From Cyanobacteria bacterium PR.3.49 (GTDB taxonomy: Bacteria > Cyanobacteriota > Vampirovibrionia > Obscuribacterales > Obscuribacteraceae): a DNA stretch of 61,020 nt. The stretch covers positions 1-61,020 of the forward strand of contig PNKB01000008.1 in assembly GCA_013997645.1 (NCBI GenBank), written 5' to 3'. Position numbers and translations under genes: made by a program. Positions 17,812 to 26,425 of the stretch are shown here, one piece after another. Within the stretch, counting starts at the first letter, position 1. Each line of letters opens with the position of its first letter. Under the pieces are notes generated by a model that ran no database searches, was not told the origin of the DNA, and saw only the letters and a list, made by a program, of their open reading frames with translations.

Positions 17812-18861
17812 ATGGGCGCTGAGGCAGAGATAACATCTGGCATGCAAACATTCGACGTCGAAAATTCTAGAAAGAATGAGCGCCAAGGCACTGGCTCAAG
17901 CCGCAAGTCCGGCATCGGCAATGAGAAGCCGACCGGTGAAACTCTGCCTAGATATACGAGTTTTAACGGGTATTTGAAGGAAAAATTTTCGGCCAGGACT
18001 TACAGAGTTCCAATTGATGCAGGCTTCACTTGCCCTAACCGAGACGGTACAAGAGCGCTTGGCGGATGCACGTTCTGCGACGATCGTGGTTCCGGCGCAC
18101 CGACTATCAACCAGGTTCTGAGCGTGAAAGAGCAGCTCGAGTCCGGCATCGCAAGAATTCGACGTCGTTTCAAAGCTGAGAAGTTTCTCGCCTACTTTCA
18201 GGCTTTTACCAATACCTATGCTCCCGAGGCCGTATTGCGCTCGCTATACGATGTCGCTCTGGATAACGATGATGTAGTCGGCATTTGTATAGGCACAAGA
18301 CCGGACTGCCTGGACGACAATATCCTCGATTTGCTTCAGGAATACAGTCAAAAGACCTATCTCTTTCTTGAGGTTGGATTGCAAACAGCGCACAACAAGA
18401 CGCTGGATCTCATCAATCGAGCTCATTCTGCCGAAGAATTTTTCGATGCGGTAGAAAGAGCGCGCCAGCGAAATCTCACCGTTGCCACTCATCTTATTTT
18501 TGGATTGCCCGGCGAAACCCGAGAAGACATGCTGGAAACAGTCCGTCAAGTTGCCGACATCGGGCTGACCGCGATCAAAATTCACCAGCTTTGCGTTTAC
18601 AAACACACGCCCATGGCTATCGACTACGAGCAAGGCAGACTGCCACTTCTGGAAGAAGACGAATATGTCTCATTGGTTTGCGACGCCCTCGAGATATTGC
18701 CACCAGATATGGTGGTAATGCGCCTGGTAGCAGAAGGAACACGCGAGGAAGTGATCGCGCCTGAGTGGTCTTTTGAAAAGAGCCGCATTATGGACAAAAT
18801 CGACAGCGAATTCGAAAAGCGGGGCACACGCCAAGGTTCCCGGTTTTCACACGGGAAATAA
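17812..18861 (+). CDS. Radical SAM protein, YhcC/TIGR01212 family
   Basis: A 349-residue radical S-adenosylmethionine enzyme. The cluster-binding cysteines are Cys74, Cys86 and Cys89 in CPNRDGTRALGGCTFC, the extended spacing characteristic of the YhcC family rather than the usual CxxxCxxC. Other family marks are GTRPDCL, FLEVGLQTAHNKTL, THLIFGLPGE and IKIHQLCVYKHTPMA. A roughly 45-residue polar N-terminal extension precedes the usual family start. The reaction is not established for the family. The start is supported by GGAG about 8 nt before the ATG. The stretch before it (17519-17811) holds the tRNA promoter. Confidence 0.92.
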   Translation: MGAEAEITSGMQTFDVENSRKNERQGTGSSRKSGIGNEKPTGETLPRYTSFNGYLKEKFSARTYRVPIDAGFTCPNRDGTRALGGCTFCDDRGSGAPTINQVLSVKEQLESGIARIRRRFKAEKFLAYFQAFTNTYAPEAVLRSLYDVALDNDDVVGICIGTRPDCLDDNILDLLQEYSQKTYLFLEVGLQTAHNKTLDLINRAHSAEEFFDAVERARQRNLTVATHLIFGLPGETREDMLETVRQVADIGLTAIKIHQLCVYKHTPMAIDYEQGRLPLLEEDEYVSLVCDALEILPPDMVVMRLVAEGTREEVIAPEWSFEKSRIMDKIDSEFEKRGTRQGSRFSHGK

Positions 18862-18970
18862 CGGCTCCGGCTGATTGCCGCATGGAAAGTTTTAACCTGC
18901 AAATCAGGGAAACCCCTAGATAACAGCTCAGGTTTTTGTGGCAAGACATAATTAGCCTGGAGGTTCGGTT

Positions 18971-19303
18971 ATGAGCGACGAGATGAGGATAGTGCCAATG
19001 GACGAGTCAACCATAGATGTAGACGTTGAAGGCGTAGAGGAAGTTTGCTCTCCGACTGATTGCGCAGGCGCATTCGTCCATTCTTTCAGCCATTCATTCG
19101 TGCAAGGTCCGATTGACGGAGTGACTGAGGTCGTCAATACGATCGCAGGGAAACATGTCATCCCTAAAGTAGAAGTGGTCAAGTCACCCGAAAGAGCCGA
19201 GATAGGAACTAGTCGCTGGCAGGCGCAAAAGGCCGGCAGCGGAGCCGGGATTATTGCCTGCCTGTTTGTAATTGGCAGCCTTCTGACGCGAAGACGCGGC
19301 TAA
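18971..19303 (+). CDS. Small protein with one C-terminal membrane segment
   Basis: A 110-residue protein of unknown function. The first 80 residues are acidic and polar with two cysteines (CSPTDC). The last 20 residues (GIIACLFVIGSLL followed by TRRRG) form one membrane helix closed by basic residues, suggesting a tail-anchored protein with the N-terminal part on the other face. The ATG at 18971 has GGAGG 7 nt upstream, which makes it a credible gene despite its size. It converges on the ROK kinase gene with 9 bp between the stops. Confidence 0.6.
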   Translation: MSDEMRIVPMDESTIDVDVEGVEEVCSPTDCAGAFVHSFSHSFVQGPIDGVTEVVNTIAGKHVIPKVEVVKSPERAEIGTSRWQAQKAGSGAGIIACLFVIGSLLTRRRG

Positions 19304-19312
19304 ACCGCGAAC

Positions 19313-20281
19313 TTACGACTTGGAGAAATTCCTTGCCAGCATAGCCGCTCCGACTATGCCTGCGTAGTCGCCCAATTCCGCGCGCACAATCTCAATTTTA
19401 CGTCCCGGGATCTTCAAACATCGACGCCGGGCAAAGCGCTCGACCGTGTCGAAATAGAGACTGACAGCTTCCACCAAACCGCCGCCCAAAATGATGCGTT
19501 GCGGATTGAGGAAGTTAATCACCGTCACCAGCCCTGTCGCCATGCAGCGTGCGGCATGCTCCACTGCACTGGTAACCATTTCATCGCCAGAAGCCACGGC
19601 TTGAGAAATCGCCTTGGAGCGCAGAATTCCTTTGGTCATATCGACCTTCTCACGAATCACCGAATCATGACCGCGCTGCAAGTCGGCAAGAATGTCTTTG
19701 GCAATAGCCGTGCGCGAAGCATAAGCTTCCAGGCATCCGAAAGCCCCACAACCACAGAGCTTCCCATCCGGAAAGAGGGGAATGTGTCCGACCTCACCAG
19801 CGGTGCCGGTGGCTCCGCGAACCAGTGCGCCGTTTTGCACGATGCCACTGCCGATGCCCGTCCCCACGAAAATACAGACGAAGTTCTTGCAATCACGGCC
19901 TGAGCCGAAAGACATCTCACCAATGGTGGCAACTTCGACATCATTGCCCAGTTTGCATGGCACGCCGTAATGTTTCGAAAGCGGCTCGGCCAAAGGCACA
20001 TCGTTGGCGCCAATATTGACCGCCGCCAGGAGAATTCCTTTTTCCCGATTGACCATACCGGCTGCACCAATTCCGATACCGGCAATCTTCTTCATGTCCA
20101 CGCCAGACTCGGCAATTGCTTCATCAACAACCGTGATGATGCGTTTGATTACATCATCCTGTTCTTGAACTTGTCGCGTTTTTTTCTTGGCGGCTCCGAC
20201 AAGACGTCCCGTTTCCAGATTGACCACACCAGCCGATATCTTGGTGCCGCCGAAGTCGACACCCACTGCAAATTTTTCCAT
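19313..20281 (-). CDS. ROK-family sugar kinase (glucokinase-like)
   Basis: A 322-residue ROK kinase that phosphorylates glucose or a related sugar with ATP. The phosphate-binding motif is DFGGTK (from Asp9), the substrate loop has GNDVEVAT, and the zinc-binding ROK signature is GEVGHIPL followed by CGCGAFGCLEAYAS. The C-terminal ATP motif is NPQRIILGGGL. There is no DNA-binding N-terminal domain, so it is an enzyme rather than a NagC-type repressor. Exact substrate is uncertain; length and motifs fit bacterial glucokinases of this class. The gene stands alone on its strand, downstream of the glycosidase gene. Confidence 0.9.
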   Translation of the reverse strand: MEKFAVGVDFGGTKISAGVVNLETGRLVGAAKKKTRQVQEQDDVIKRIITVVDEAIAESGVDMKKIAGIGIGAAGMVNREKGILLAAVNIGANDVPLAEPLSKHYGVPCKLGNDVEVATIGEMSFGSGRDCKNFVCIFVGTGIGSGIVQNGALVRGATGTAGEVGHIPLFPDGKLCGCGAFGCLEAYASRTAIAKDILADLQRGHDSVIREKVDMTKGILRSKAISQAVASGDEMVTSAVEHAARCMATGLVTVINFLNPQRIILGGGLVEAVSLYFDTVERFARRRCLKIPGRKIEIVRAELGDYAGIVGAAMLARNFSKS

Positions 20282-20426
20282 ATCATCGGATCCTCTGATT
20301 TGTGTCTATTTTGAATTGACGATCCGTTTATTTCCAGTAGATCCGACCCATATCCAAAAGTTATGCGCCCGAAGGCAGTCAAGCAAAAACCGTTCTAATC
20401 AAGCCTATTGCTGAGCCCGTGAAGAT

Positions 20427-20455
20427 GCGGCGCTCCTGACGCGTGATGGCGCCGC
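20427..20455. repeat. GC-rich inverted repeat upstream of the ROK kinase gene
   Basis: GCGGCGC (20427-20433) and GCGCCGC (20449-20455) form a perfect 7-bp stem with a 15-nt loop, between the glycosidase stop (20507) and the kinase start (20281). There is no T tract on either strand. It could slow transcription leaving the glycosidase gene or act as an operator for the kinase. Confidence 0.3.
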
Positions 20456-20506
20456 CAACACTGACGCGGTGCGCAAAGGTAAATTTAGTTAATGCTTCGA
20501 ATTTCT

Positions 20507-22270
20507 CTAACCGCGCTTGCGCCCGAATAAATTGAGATTGAACGGACTCTTGAAAGGGATTTTGAACATATTTTTGCCGGCGGGCTTCACGCTGGGCTCT
20601 GCTTTGACTGAGGCAAAAGTATGATTGGTTGCGCTGCTTGACTTGAGCTCACCATTCTCCAACTGGCTTTCCAGAGACTTAAACTGTGCAGTGCCTGCAT
20701 CGTGTTCCAGCGGTGGCTGCAATGCTTTGTCCGACAGAAGCGCCTCGGAGTAATCCTCCTGGAAGCCGAAATCGCTGTAGTCTCGTCCCAGTGTGCTCAT
20801 CGCCTCTGAGCTTACGGAAAGGCTGGACATGACGTCTTTGGCCGGCATCAAGAAATCGGAAATATCGCTTTGCGGCTTATAGCCTCCGTTGTACGGGCGA
20901 TAATTCTGCGAGGCAATACGCTCGTCCACAAGAACAATCGAGCTGGCTACGCGCCTTTGCGAATTTTTCGCACCGCGAGTCACAGCTTTTCCGTCCACCA
21001 CCATGGTGGTGGAACCGCCACCGTCAAGATTGAGCGCTTCTACGGCGCCCATGTCTCGCAAAAATTTGGCCAGATCCCACATCGTGTGAGGACCTTCGAT
21101 GGTAACGAGCAGCAAGTGGTTGTCGGCAGTGACACCAGCTGCAGTGCGGGCATGTATTTGAGAACCGGTCCAGCGCTTGGTGAAGTGCTGCTGGTGCAAA
21201 TCAAGCTGCACTTTGCCGTTTTTCACAAGAGTCGGTCCGCCGCTCACCGCATTGACTACATCAGACCAGGCAGACGGCTTGGTATGCCAGGAAATACTGA
21301 CGTTATCCCCACGCTTCAGTTTGGAGATGGCGCCGTTTTTTGAGTCGGAAAGCACATAGCCACCCCAGGGAATGCCCATGTTGCGAGGATCGCTGTCGAG
21401 CACATTGCCTTGAGCATCGATTGCCACCAGTACTCCGTCATAAGGCAATTGCACATGACTGCCCCAACGCCTCGTATAAGCAACAAAGCGGCTGCCAGTG
21501 CGGCGCGGCTGATTGATGTTGTTAATCCAGGCTGTGGGCACTTCCGGATTGGATGACTTCAAAATTCCGAAAAGATTGACCCGGTCAATACGCACATAAC
21601 CATCGCGCGTGAAGCCCATGGAAACCCGATCGAACAATGGTCCGGCCACCCACTCTCCATCGATAATCAAGGTGCCCAAGGGTGTTCCATTCGACTTGAA
21701 ATAATTGGCATTCACAGCGGCAATGGCGCGGCTTTCACGGGCATGATCGGTGACGTCTTTGAGCTGGTGAAAATCATTTCCGGCCAGCATCGGCCTTACT
21801 TTCACGTCGGAATTGACCATGTCCACATCCAACATGTTGATGGTCAGCGCACCCCGATAGTACTTGTGGGTCACGCCGGGAGCAATTGTGCGAGCAGCCA
21901 TCTTGTCCGCCAGTGTTTGCGGCGGTATTGCCCGCGGTGCAGCGACCCGCTTGGCGACGACCTTGCGTCCGCGAGTGCGAGAGTTGCGCGCGGCCAGCCT
22001 GGACTTAACAAGTGAGGCTTTACCTGAGCGAACCCGATAAGAAGCGGTTTGGCGCGCCCCGCCGGTAGAAAGTCGACGCTGAATGGTGTGAGCCCGACTA
22101 ACAGCTCTCACCGGTCTCAAATGCGGCGCCACCCTAATGGGATGTACTGCATGGGGAGCGGCCAGCCCGATTGACTGGGCGGGCATACTGCTCAGAACGC
22201 CACTTGTCAGCACGAATACAGCAGCTAGAGAGAATCTGCCTGGCAAAGATTTCGATGTTTGGTTTCTCAA
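20507..22270 (-). CDS. Secreted phosphodiester glycosidase-family (NAGPA/DUF2233) protein
   Basis: A 587-residue exported protein. The N-terminus has a signal peptide (basic start, hydrophobic core about residues 13-30, cut near AQS/AAP). A long Arg/Ala/Thr-rich stretch (about 40-125) follows. The NAGPA-type domain spans about 150-440, marked by AIAAVNANYF, NAVSGGPTLV, ARTAAGV and ALNLDGGGSTTMV. Relatives remove N-acetylglucosamine from phosphodiester links or act on wall polysaccharide, and a similar envelope role is inferred. The last 130 residues are polar and unassigned. The start is TTG at 22270, supported by AGGAAG 6 nt upstream. Confidence 0.87.
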   Translation of the reverse strand: MRNQTSKSLPGRFSLAAVFVLTSGVLSSMPAQSIGLAAPHAVHPIRVAPHLRPVRAVSRAHTIQRRLSTGGARQTASYRVRSGKASLVKSRLAARNSRTRGRKVVAKRVAAPRAIPPQTLADKMAARTIAPGVTHKYYRGALTINMLDVDMVNSDVKVRPMLAGNDFHQLKDVTDHARESRAIAAVNANYFKSNGTPLGTLIIDGEWVAGPLFDRVSMGFTRDGYVRIDRVNLFGILKSSNPEVPTAWINNINQPRRTGSRFVAYTRRWGSHVQLPYDGVLVAIDAQGNVLDSDPRNMGIPWGGYVLSDSKNGAISKLKRGDNVSISWHTKPSAWSDVVNAVSGGPTLVKNGKVQLDLHQQHFTKRWTGSQIHARTAAGVTADNHLLLVTIEGPHTMWDLAKFLRDMGAVEALNLDGGGSTTMVVDGKAVTRGAKNSQRRVASSIVLVDERIASQNYRPYNGGYKPQSDISDFLMPAKDVMSSLSVSSEAMSTLGRDYSDFGFQEDYSEALLSDKALQPPLEHDAGTAQFKSLESQLENGELKSSSATNHTFASVKAEPSVKPAGKNMFKIPFKSPFNLNLFGRKRG

Positions 22271-22779
22271 AGAATGCTTCCTGGTAAAAACGGCTACGTG
22301 AGTTAGAAGTCGAACGAGCTATGGCTTTTTCGGCAGGGTTGAGCGAATCAAAAGGAAGCGTTGTTTTTAAAGTGGTCTTGCGAATTTCGCTCGCAGTTCG
22401 AAATTCCTGTCGACACGCCTTCGTCCTAGTAATTCCGAGTAATCCTGAGAACCCCCCGATTCTTTAGATTCTGGACAGTTGTTGCTGTTTAGAGATTTCC
22501 TCGTTTTGTTTGTGAACCGGAGGCAAACCTCACGCTCACATGTGGGCAGACCTTACTCTCTTATACCCAATATGTAGGTATATTCACTAACAAACGCCAG
22601 TTATTTTTGAGGAGAGGGGCTTGGCATCAGGATCTAAGCAGATCTAACCGGCGCCAGCCGGACTCAACAAGCGCTTGAGAATTTGGACAAAACCCACGAA
22701 AGGCGCACAGAAAGCCGACATCAATCATTCTTCGAATGCTCTTTTATGAGCAACGGATATCGAACGAATATCTTCCTTC
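22271..22779. other. Intergenic region between glyQ and the glycosidase gene
   Basis: A 509-bp stretch with no credible ORF. It must hold the end of the glyQ transcript and the glycosidase promoter, both on the minus strand, but I see no convincing intrinsic terminator or -35/-10 pair. Short palindromic spots occur, such as CCGGC-GCCA-GCCGG near 22650. Confidence 0.4.
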
Positions 22780-23718
22780 CTACGACTTTTTCTTCGAAAC
22801 GAGATGCTTTTCAGTATAAGACTTGACGAGATGTTCTCGCTCGTTTTCCGGGCAAAGTGGAAAACCCATCTCAATTCGCTGCTCGAGAAAGGCCTGTGCG
22901 ACCAGGGAGGATAATTTGCGAATTTCCAGGATGGTTTTCATTCTTTCGTCGCGGCCCAAAACGCCGCGCGCATCAAGCAAATTGAATGTGTGCGAACAGC
23001 GCAATATTTGTTCATAGGCAGGCATGACCAGACGCTTGCCGATTAAACGCTCAGCTTCTTGCCTGTGCAAGGAGAAGAGCTGTCTTAAGAGTTCTGGATT
23101 GCTCTCAGTGAAATTGTAGGTGGACTGCTCAACTTCATTCCTGTGATAGAGCTCTCCATATTTAACTGTGTCGTTCCACTGGAGTTCATACACGTTGTCC
23201 ACATTCTGCAGATACATGGCCAAACGCTCCAGACCATAAGTGATCTCTGCGGCGACCGGTCTGACTTCAAGCCCCCCGGCCTGCTGGAAATAGGTGAATT
23301 GGGTGATTTCCAGACCATCCATCCAGACTTCCCAGCCGACGCCCCAGGCACCCAGGGTGGGTGACTCCCAGTTGTCCTCGACAAAACGTATGTCGTGCTG
23401 TAAGGGATCGACTCCAATGGCGGCCAGGCTGGCCAGGTAAATATCCTGCACATCATCAGGAGACGGTTTGAGTATTACTTGATATTGAAAGTAATGCTGC
23501 AAGCGGTTCGGATTCTCGCCATAACGCCCGTCGGTAGGGCGGCGGCAGCCGTCGATAGTGGCCATTTTCCAGGGCTCCGGGCCGAGCACGCGCAAGAATG
23601 TCCCGGGGCTCATGGTCGATGCCCCCTTCTCAAGGTCGAAACACTGCATTACCACGCAGCCTTTCTTTCCCCAGAAATCATTGAGGGTCTGGACAACCTC
23701 TTGGAACGTCAGCGCCAT
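22780..23718 (-). CDS. glyQ: Glycyl-tRNA synthetase alpha subunit
   Basis: A 312-residue alpha subunit of the bacterial alpha2-beta2 glycyl-tRNA synthetase, which charges tRNA-Gly. The sequence is typical throughout: [21 protein letters not shown]-like [31 protein letters not shown] and [19 protein letters not shown]. Length is slightly above the usual 290-305. Start codon ATG with GGAGAG 9 nt upstream. The beta subunit gene (glyS) is not next to it, as is usual in many bacteria; it must lie elsewhere in the genome. Confidence 0.97.
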   Translation of the reverse strand: MALTFQEVVQTLNDFWGKKGCVVMQCFDLEKGASTMSPGTFLRVLGPEPWKMATIDGCRRPTDGRYGENPNRLQHYFQYQVILKPSPDDVQDIYLASLAAIGVDPLQHDIRFVEDNWESPTLGAWGVGWEVWMDGLEITQFTYFQQAGGLEVRPVAAEITYGLERLAMYLQNVDNVYELQWNDTVKYGELYHRNEVEQSTYNFTESNPELLRQLFSLHRQEAERLIGKRLVMPAYEQILRCSHTFNLLDARGVLGRDERMKTILEIRKLSSLVAQAFLEQRIEMGFPLCPENEREHLVKSYTEKHLVSKKKS

Positions 23719-23994
23719 CGAATTTATCTCTCCACGAAATGCGAAGTGCCAGTTTAGCAGAGCCTTGACGACTGCGCACCAGGCGCGAAACCAAATGCAA
23801 TAAAGGCTGAAACATCACCGCAAACATCAACAATCGCGCATGGCAGGAGGACCCGAGCGCGAGCCCTTATCGGACACTTAAATATAGAATCAGGCATTTC
23901 AGGCTAGATATCGGTTGATAAGTGGGAATAAGAAAGAAGGTTAGGGGGCATAACCGCTGTACCGACCCATCCTAGGGAGCATTTCGGCCTACCC

Positions 23995-24978
23995 ATGACT
24001 CAAGCAGAAGCGAGAACCGACGGCAAGAAGGGGGCGACATCAAGCTCCCAGACCAAAGAATTGTCACTGAAGGCAAAGACTCTGGTCGACAACATGAACA
24101 GCGTTCTGGTCGGCCAGCAAAAAGCCGTCAAATTCGCAGTCACCGCTTTTCTGGCAGGAGGACACCTGCTCATCGAAGATGTGCCTGGAGTAGGAAAGAC
24201 TCTTCTGGCCAAGTCGCTTTCCATGTCCGTCCAGTCGCAATTCAAACGAATTCAGTGCACGCCCGACCTTTTACCGTCCGACATATCCGGGGTGAGCATC
24301 TACAGCCAGCAAGAAGGTACTTTCACTTTCATGCCCGGTCCGATTTTCACAAATATTCTGCTCACGGACGAAATCAACCGCGCTACACCAAGAACTCAGT
24401 CCAGCCTGCTTGAGGCAATGGAAGAAAACCAGGTGACAATTGACGGCGCCACACGCAAACTGCCGGAGCTGTTTTTCGTTATTGCCACAGAAAATCCAAT
24501 CGAGTATCACGGAACATTTCCCTTGCCGGAAGCCCAGTTAGACCGCTTCATGATCTGCATCTCGCTTGGTTATCCGGACCTCCAGCAAGAGCTGGAAATT
24601 CTCGACAAAACCCTGTCGCAGACAGGTTTCGTGGTGGAGCCCGTTTTAACTGTGGACGAGGTGATTCTGGCCCGCCAGGCTGTAAGAGGTATCTATGTAG
24701 AGCAGTCGGTGAAAAACTATATTGTCGACATCGTCCATGCCACACGCCGTCACCCTTCCATTGTTCTGGGCGTCAGCCCTCGCGGTACTCAGCTCTTACT
24801 GAGAGCCGCTCAATCAGCTGCTTTTCTTGAAGGACGCGACTTCGTCAAACCGGATGATGTAAAAGGGCTCGCTCCCTATATTCTCGGGCACCGCATTATT
24901 CCGAAGATGCAGGACAACAAAGTCAGCCACGCCGACCTTATCTTGAGAGTGCTAGAGGATGTCGCAGTCCCTGTCTAA
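23995..24978 (+). CDS. MoxR-family AAA ATPase
   Basis: A 327-residue MoxR ATPase, a chaperone-like family often paired with DUF58 and transglutaminase membrane proteins. Walker A is PGVGKT (residues 64-69), Walker B is LLTDEIN (Asp125, Glu126), sensor 1 is IATENP and the arginine-bearing LPEAQLDRFM follows. The C-terminal lid domain is complete. It overlaps the DUF58 gene by 20 bp, showing an operon. It probably helps assemble or activate the membrane proteins encoded downstream. The Shine-Dalgarno is weak. The 276 bp upstream, shared with divergent glyQ, shows no clear promoter. Confidence 0.94.
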   Translation: MTQAEARTDGKKGATSSSQTKELSLKAKTLVDNMNSVLVGQQKAVKFAVTAFLAGGHLLIEDVPGVGKTLLAKSLSMSVQSQFKRIQCTPDLLPSDISGVSIYSQQEGTFTFMPGPIFTNILLTDEINRATPRTQSSLLEAMEENQVTIDGATRKLPELFFVIATENPIEYHGTFPLPEAQLDRFMICISLGYPDLQQELEILDKTLSQTGFVVEPVLTVDEVILARQAVRGIYVEQSVKNYIVDIVHATRRHPSIVLGVSPRGTQLLLRAAQSAAFLEGRDFVKPDDVKGLAPYILGHRIIPKMQDNKVSHADLILRVLEDVAVPV

Positions 24979-26425
24979 CGCTCCGCAGGAGCAACAATCT
25001 CAAAAGAACGCGCCAATAGAGCCGTATATCGTCAGCAATGCCGCTAAAGCAGCGCCGCCTGTGGACAATCTCAAAGGCTGGCGTGTGAGAGTGACACCGG
25101 ATCTGGTGATGATTCTCAATTACAGATTTTTAGGGGCTCTGGCTATAACCGGCTTGCTCTATGTCTTTTCCACTGAATCAAACAGCCAGTGGATGTATCT
25201 GATGTCGTCCGGCATGATCGCCACACTCTTGTTGAGCATCATCCTGCCGATATTACAAGTTTCGGACATGCGAGTGAAAGCGTCTCTGCCGCCCAATGCG
25301 CGCGCCGGAGAGAAAGTGGCTATCAAGATTTCGCTGGAGCGCATTTTCGGTGTGGGCACATTCCAAATTCTTTTCCCTCTGCGCTGGCTGCGCATGACAG
25401 TAAATGTGATGCGGCTGGGCTCGCTGTCACAGTCGCCGCTTTCAAAGCCCCTTTTGATTCCCAGCATGGGCGAAAAGGAAACTTTGCAGCTTCTGGCCGG
25501 ACCGCTTCGGCGCGGCATTTACAGAGTGCACAGCATTACGTTTTCTTCCTGCTTTCCACTCGGTTTGGTTTTCTGGCAGAAAGAAGTCAAGTTCCGTTTT
25601 GATGATCCAAACAGTACCGAAGTGCCGCCGGAGACAGTGGTTTACCCCAAGGTCTATCCTGTCAGCGGCAACTTTCTTCAGCAATTGAATGTGGTGACAC
25701 CAAGCGTAGGTCTGCTCTCGCGCAAATCCAGCTTCAATCAGCAAACAGCCATTGTGCGCGGCGTTCGCGAGTATCAAAGAGGCGACAGCCCGCGTATTAT
25801 CCACTGGGCATCGAGCGCGCGCACAGGCAAATTACTCTCTCGCGAATTCGAGGCCGAAGGGCTGCCTGCCTTCGATTTGCTGGTTGACTCGAAGTGGGAC
25901 TGGGGTACCGAGGAAATGTACGAACTGGCGTTAATCACCGCCGCTTCTCTCATAACACTTGGCCATCGCTGGGGTTTGGCACCGAAGCTAATCGTAAGAA
26001 ACCAGGTGTTGGTGATAGAACCGCCTCCGATGGCACCGGGGCTGACCGCATCGATCGAAATGTTGGCCAGACTGGAGCCTTTTAAACGCACCGAAGAAAT
26101 AGCAAAAGTGGCTGCTCGTCGCGGTCGCCGGGTGGATAAGCTGGACGATTTGATCCGCAAAGCTAAAGAAGGCGCTTTGATCTTCCTTGCCCCCAGAACG
26201 GAAAAGGGACAAGTGGAAATGGTCCTTGTGCAACCGGTTGGAAAAACTGATGCCGACAGATGGCAATCGCAGCAAAACACAGCCGAGCCGGAAGCACTGC
26301 GTCACGTAGCGGACAAAGCGCAATTGGCCAACACAGTCGACATGCGCAACGAGCCGGACGATATCTCTCGCGTGGGCAAGCAAATTTCCATCATTACGGG
26401 CGCCGAGGACATCATCAAGCTATGA
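24959..26425 (+). CDS. DUF58-domain membrane protein
   Basis: A 488-residue protein, second gene of the MoxR operon. The N-terminal 50 residues are polar and Gln/Pro-rich. Two membrane helices lie at about residues 55-71 and 79-100. The DUF58 core has the family motif GVREYQRGDSPRIIHW followed by SSARTGKLLSREFE, and the region after it is likely vWA-like. The C-terminal 90 residues are charged. The stop overlaps the next start in an ATGA, so the three genes are translationally coupled. DUF58 proteins are partners of MoxR ATPases; the biochemical role is unknown. Confidence 0.9.
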   Translation: MSQSLSNAPQEQQSQKNAPIEPYIVSNAAKAAPPVDNLKGWRVRVTPDLVMILNYRFLGALAITGLLYVFSTESNSQWMYLMSSGMIATLLLSIILPILQVSDMRVKASLPPNARAGEKVAIKISLERIFGVGTFQILFPLRWLRMTVNVMRLGSLSQSPLSKPLLIPSMGEKETLQLLAGPLRRGIYRVHSITFSSCFPLGLVFWQKEVKFRFDDPNSTEVPPETVVYPKVYPVSGNFLQQLNVVTPSVGLLSRKSSFNQQTAIVRGVREYQRGDSPRIIHWASSARTGKLLSREFEAEGLPAFDLLVDSKWDWGTEEMYELALITAASLITLGHRWGLAPKLIVRNQVLVIEPPPMAPGLTASIEMLARLEPFKRTEEIAKVAARRGRRVDKLDDLIRKAKEGALIFLAPRTEKGQVEMVLVQPVGKTDADRWQSQQNTAEPEALRHVADKAQLANTVDMRNEPDDISRVGKQISIITGAEDIIKL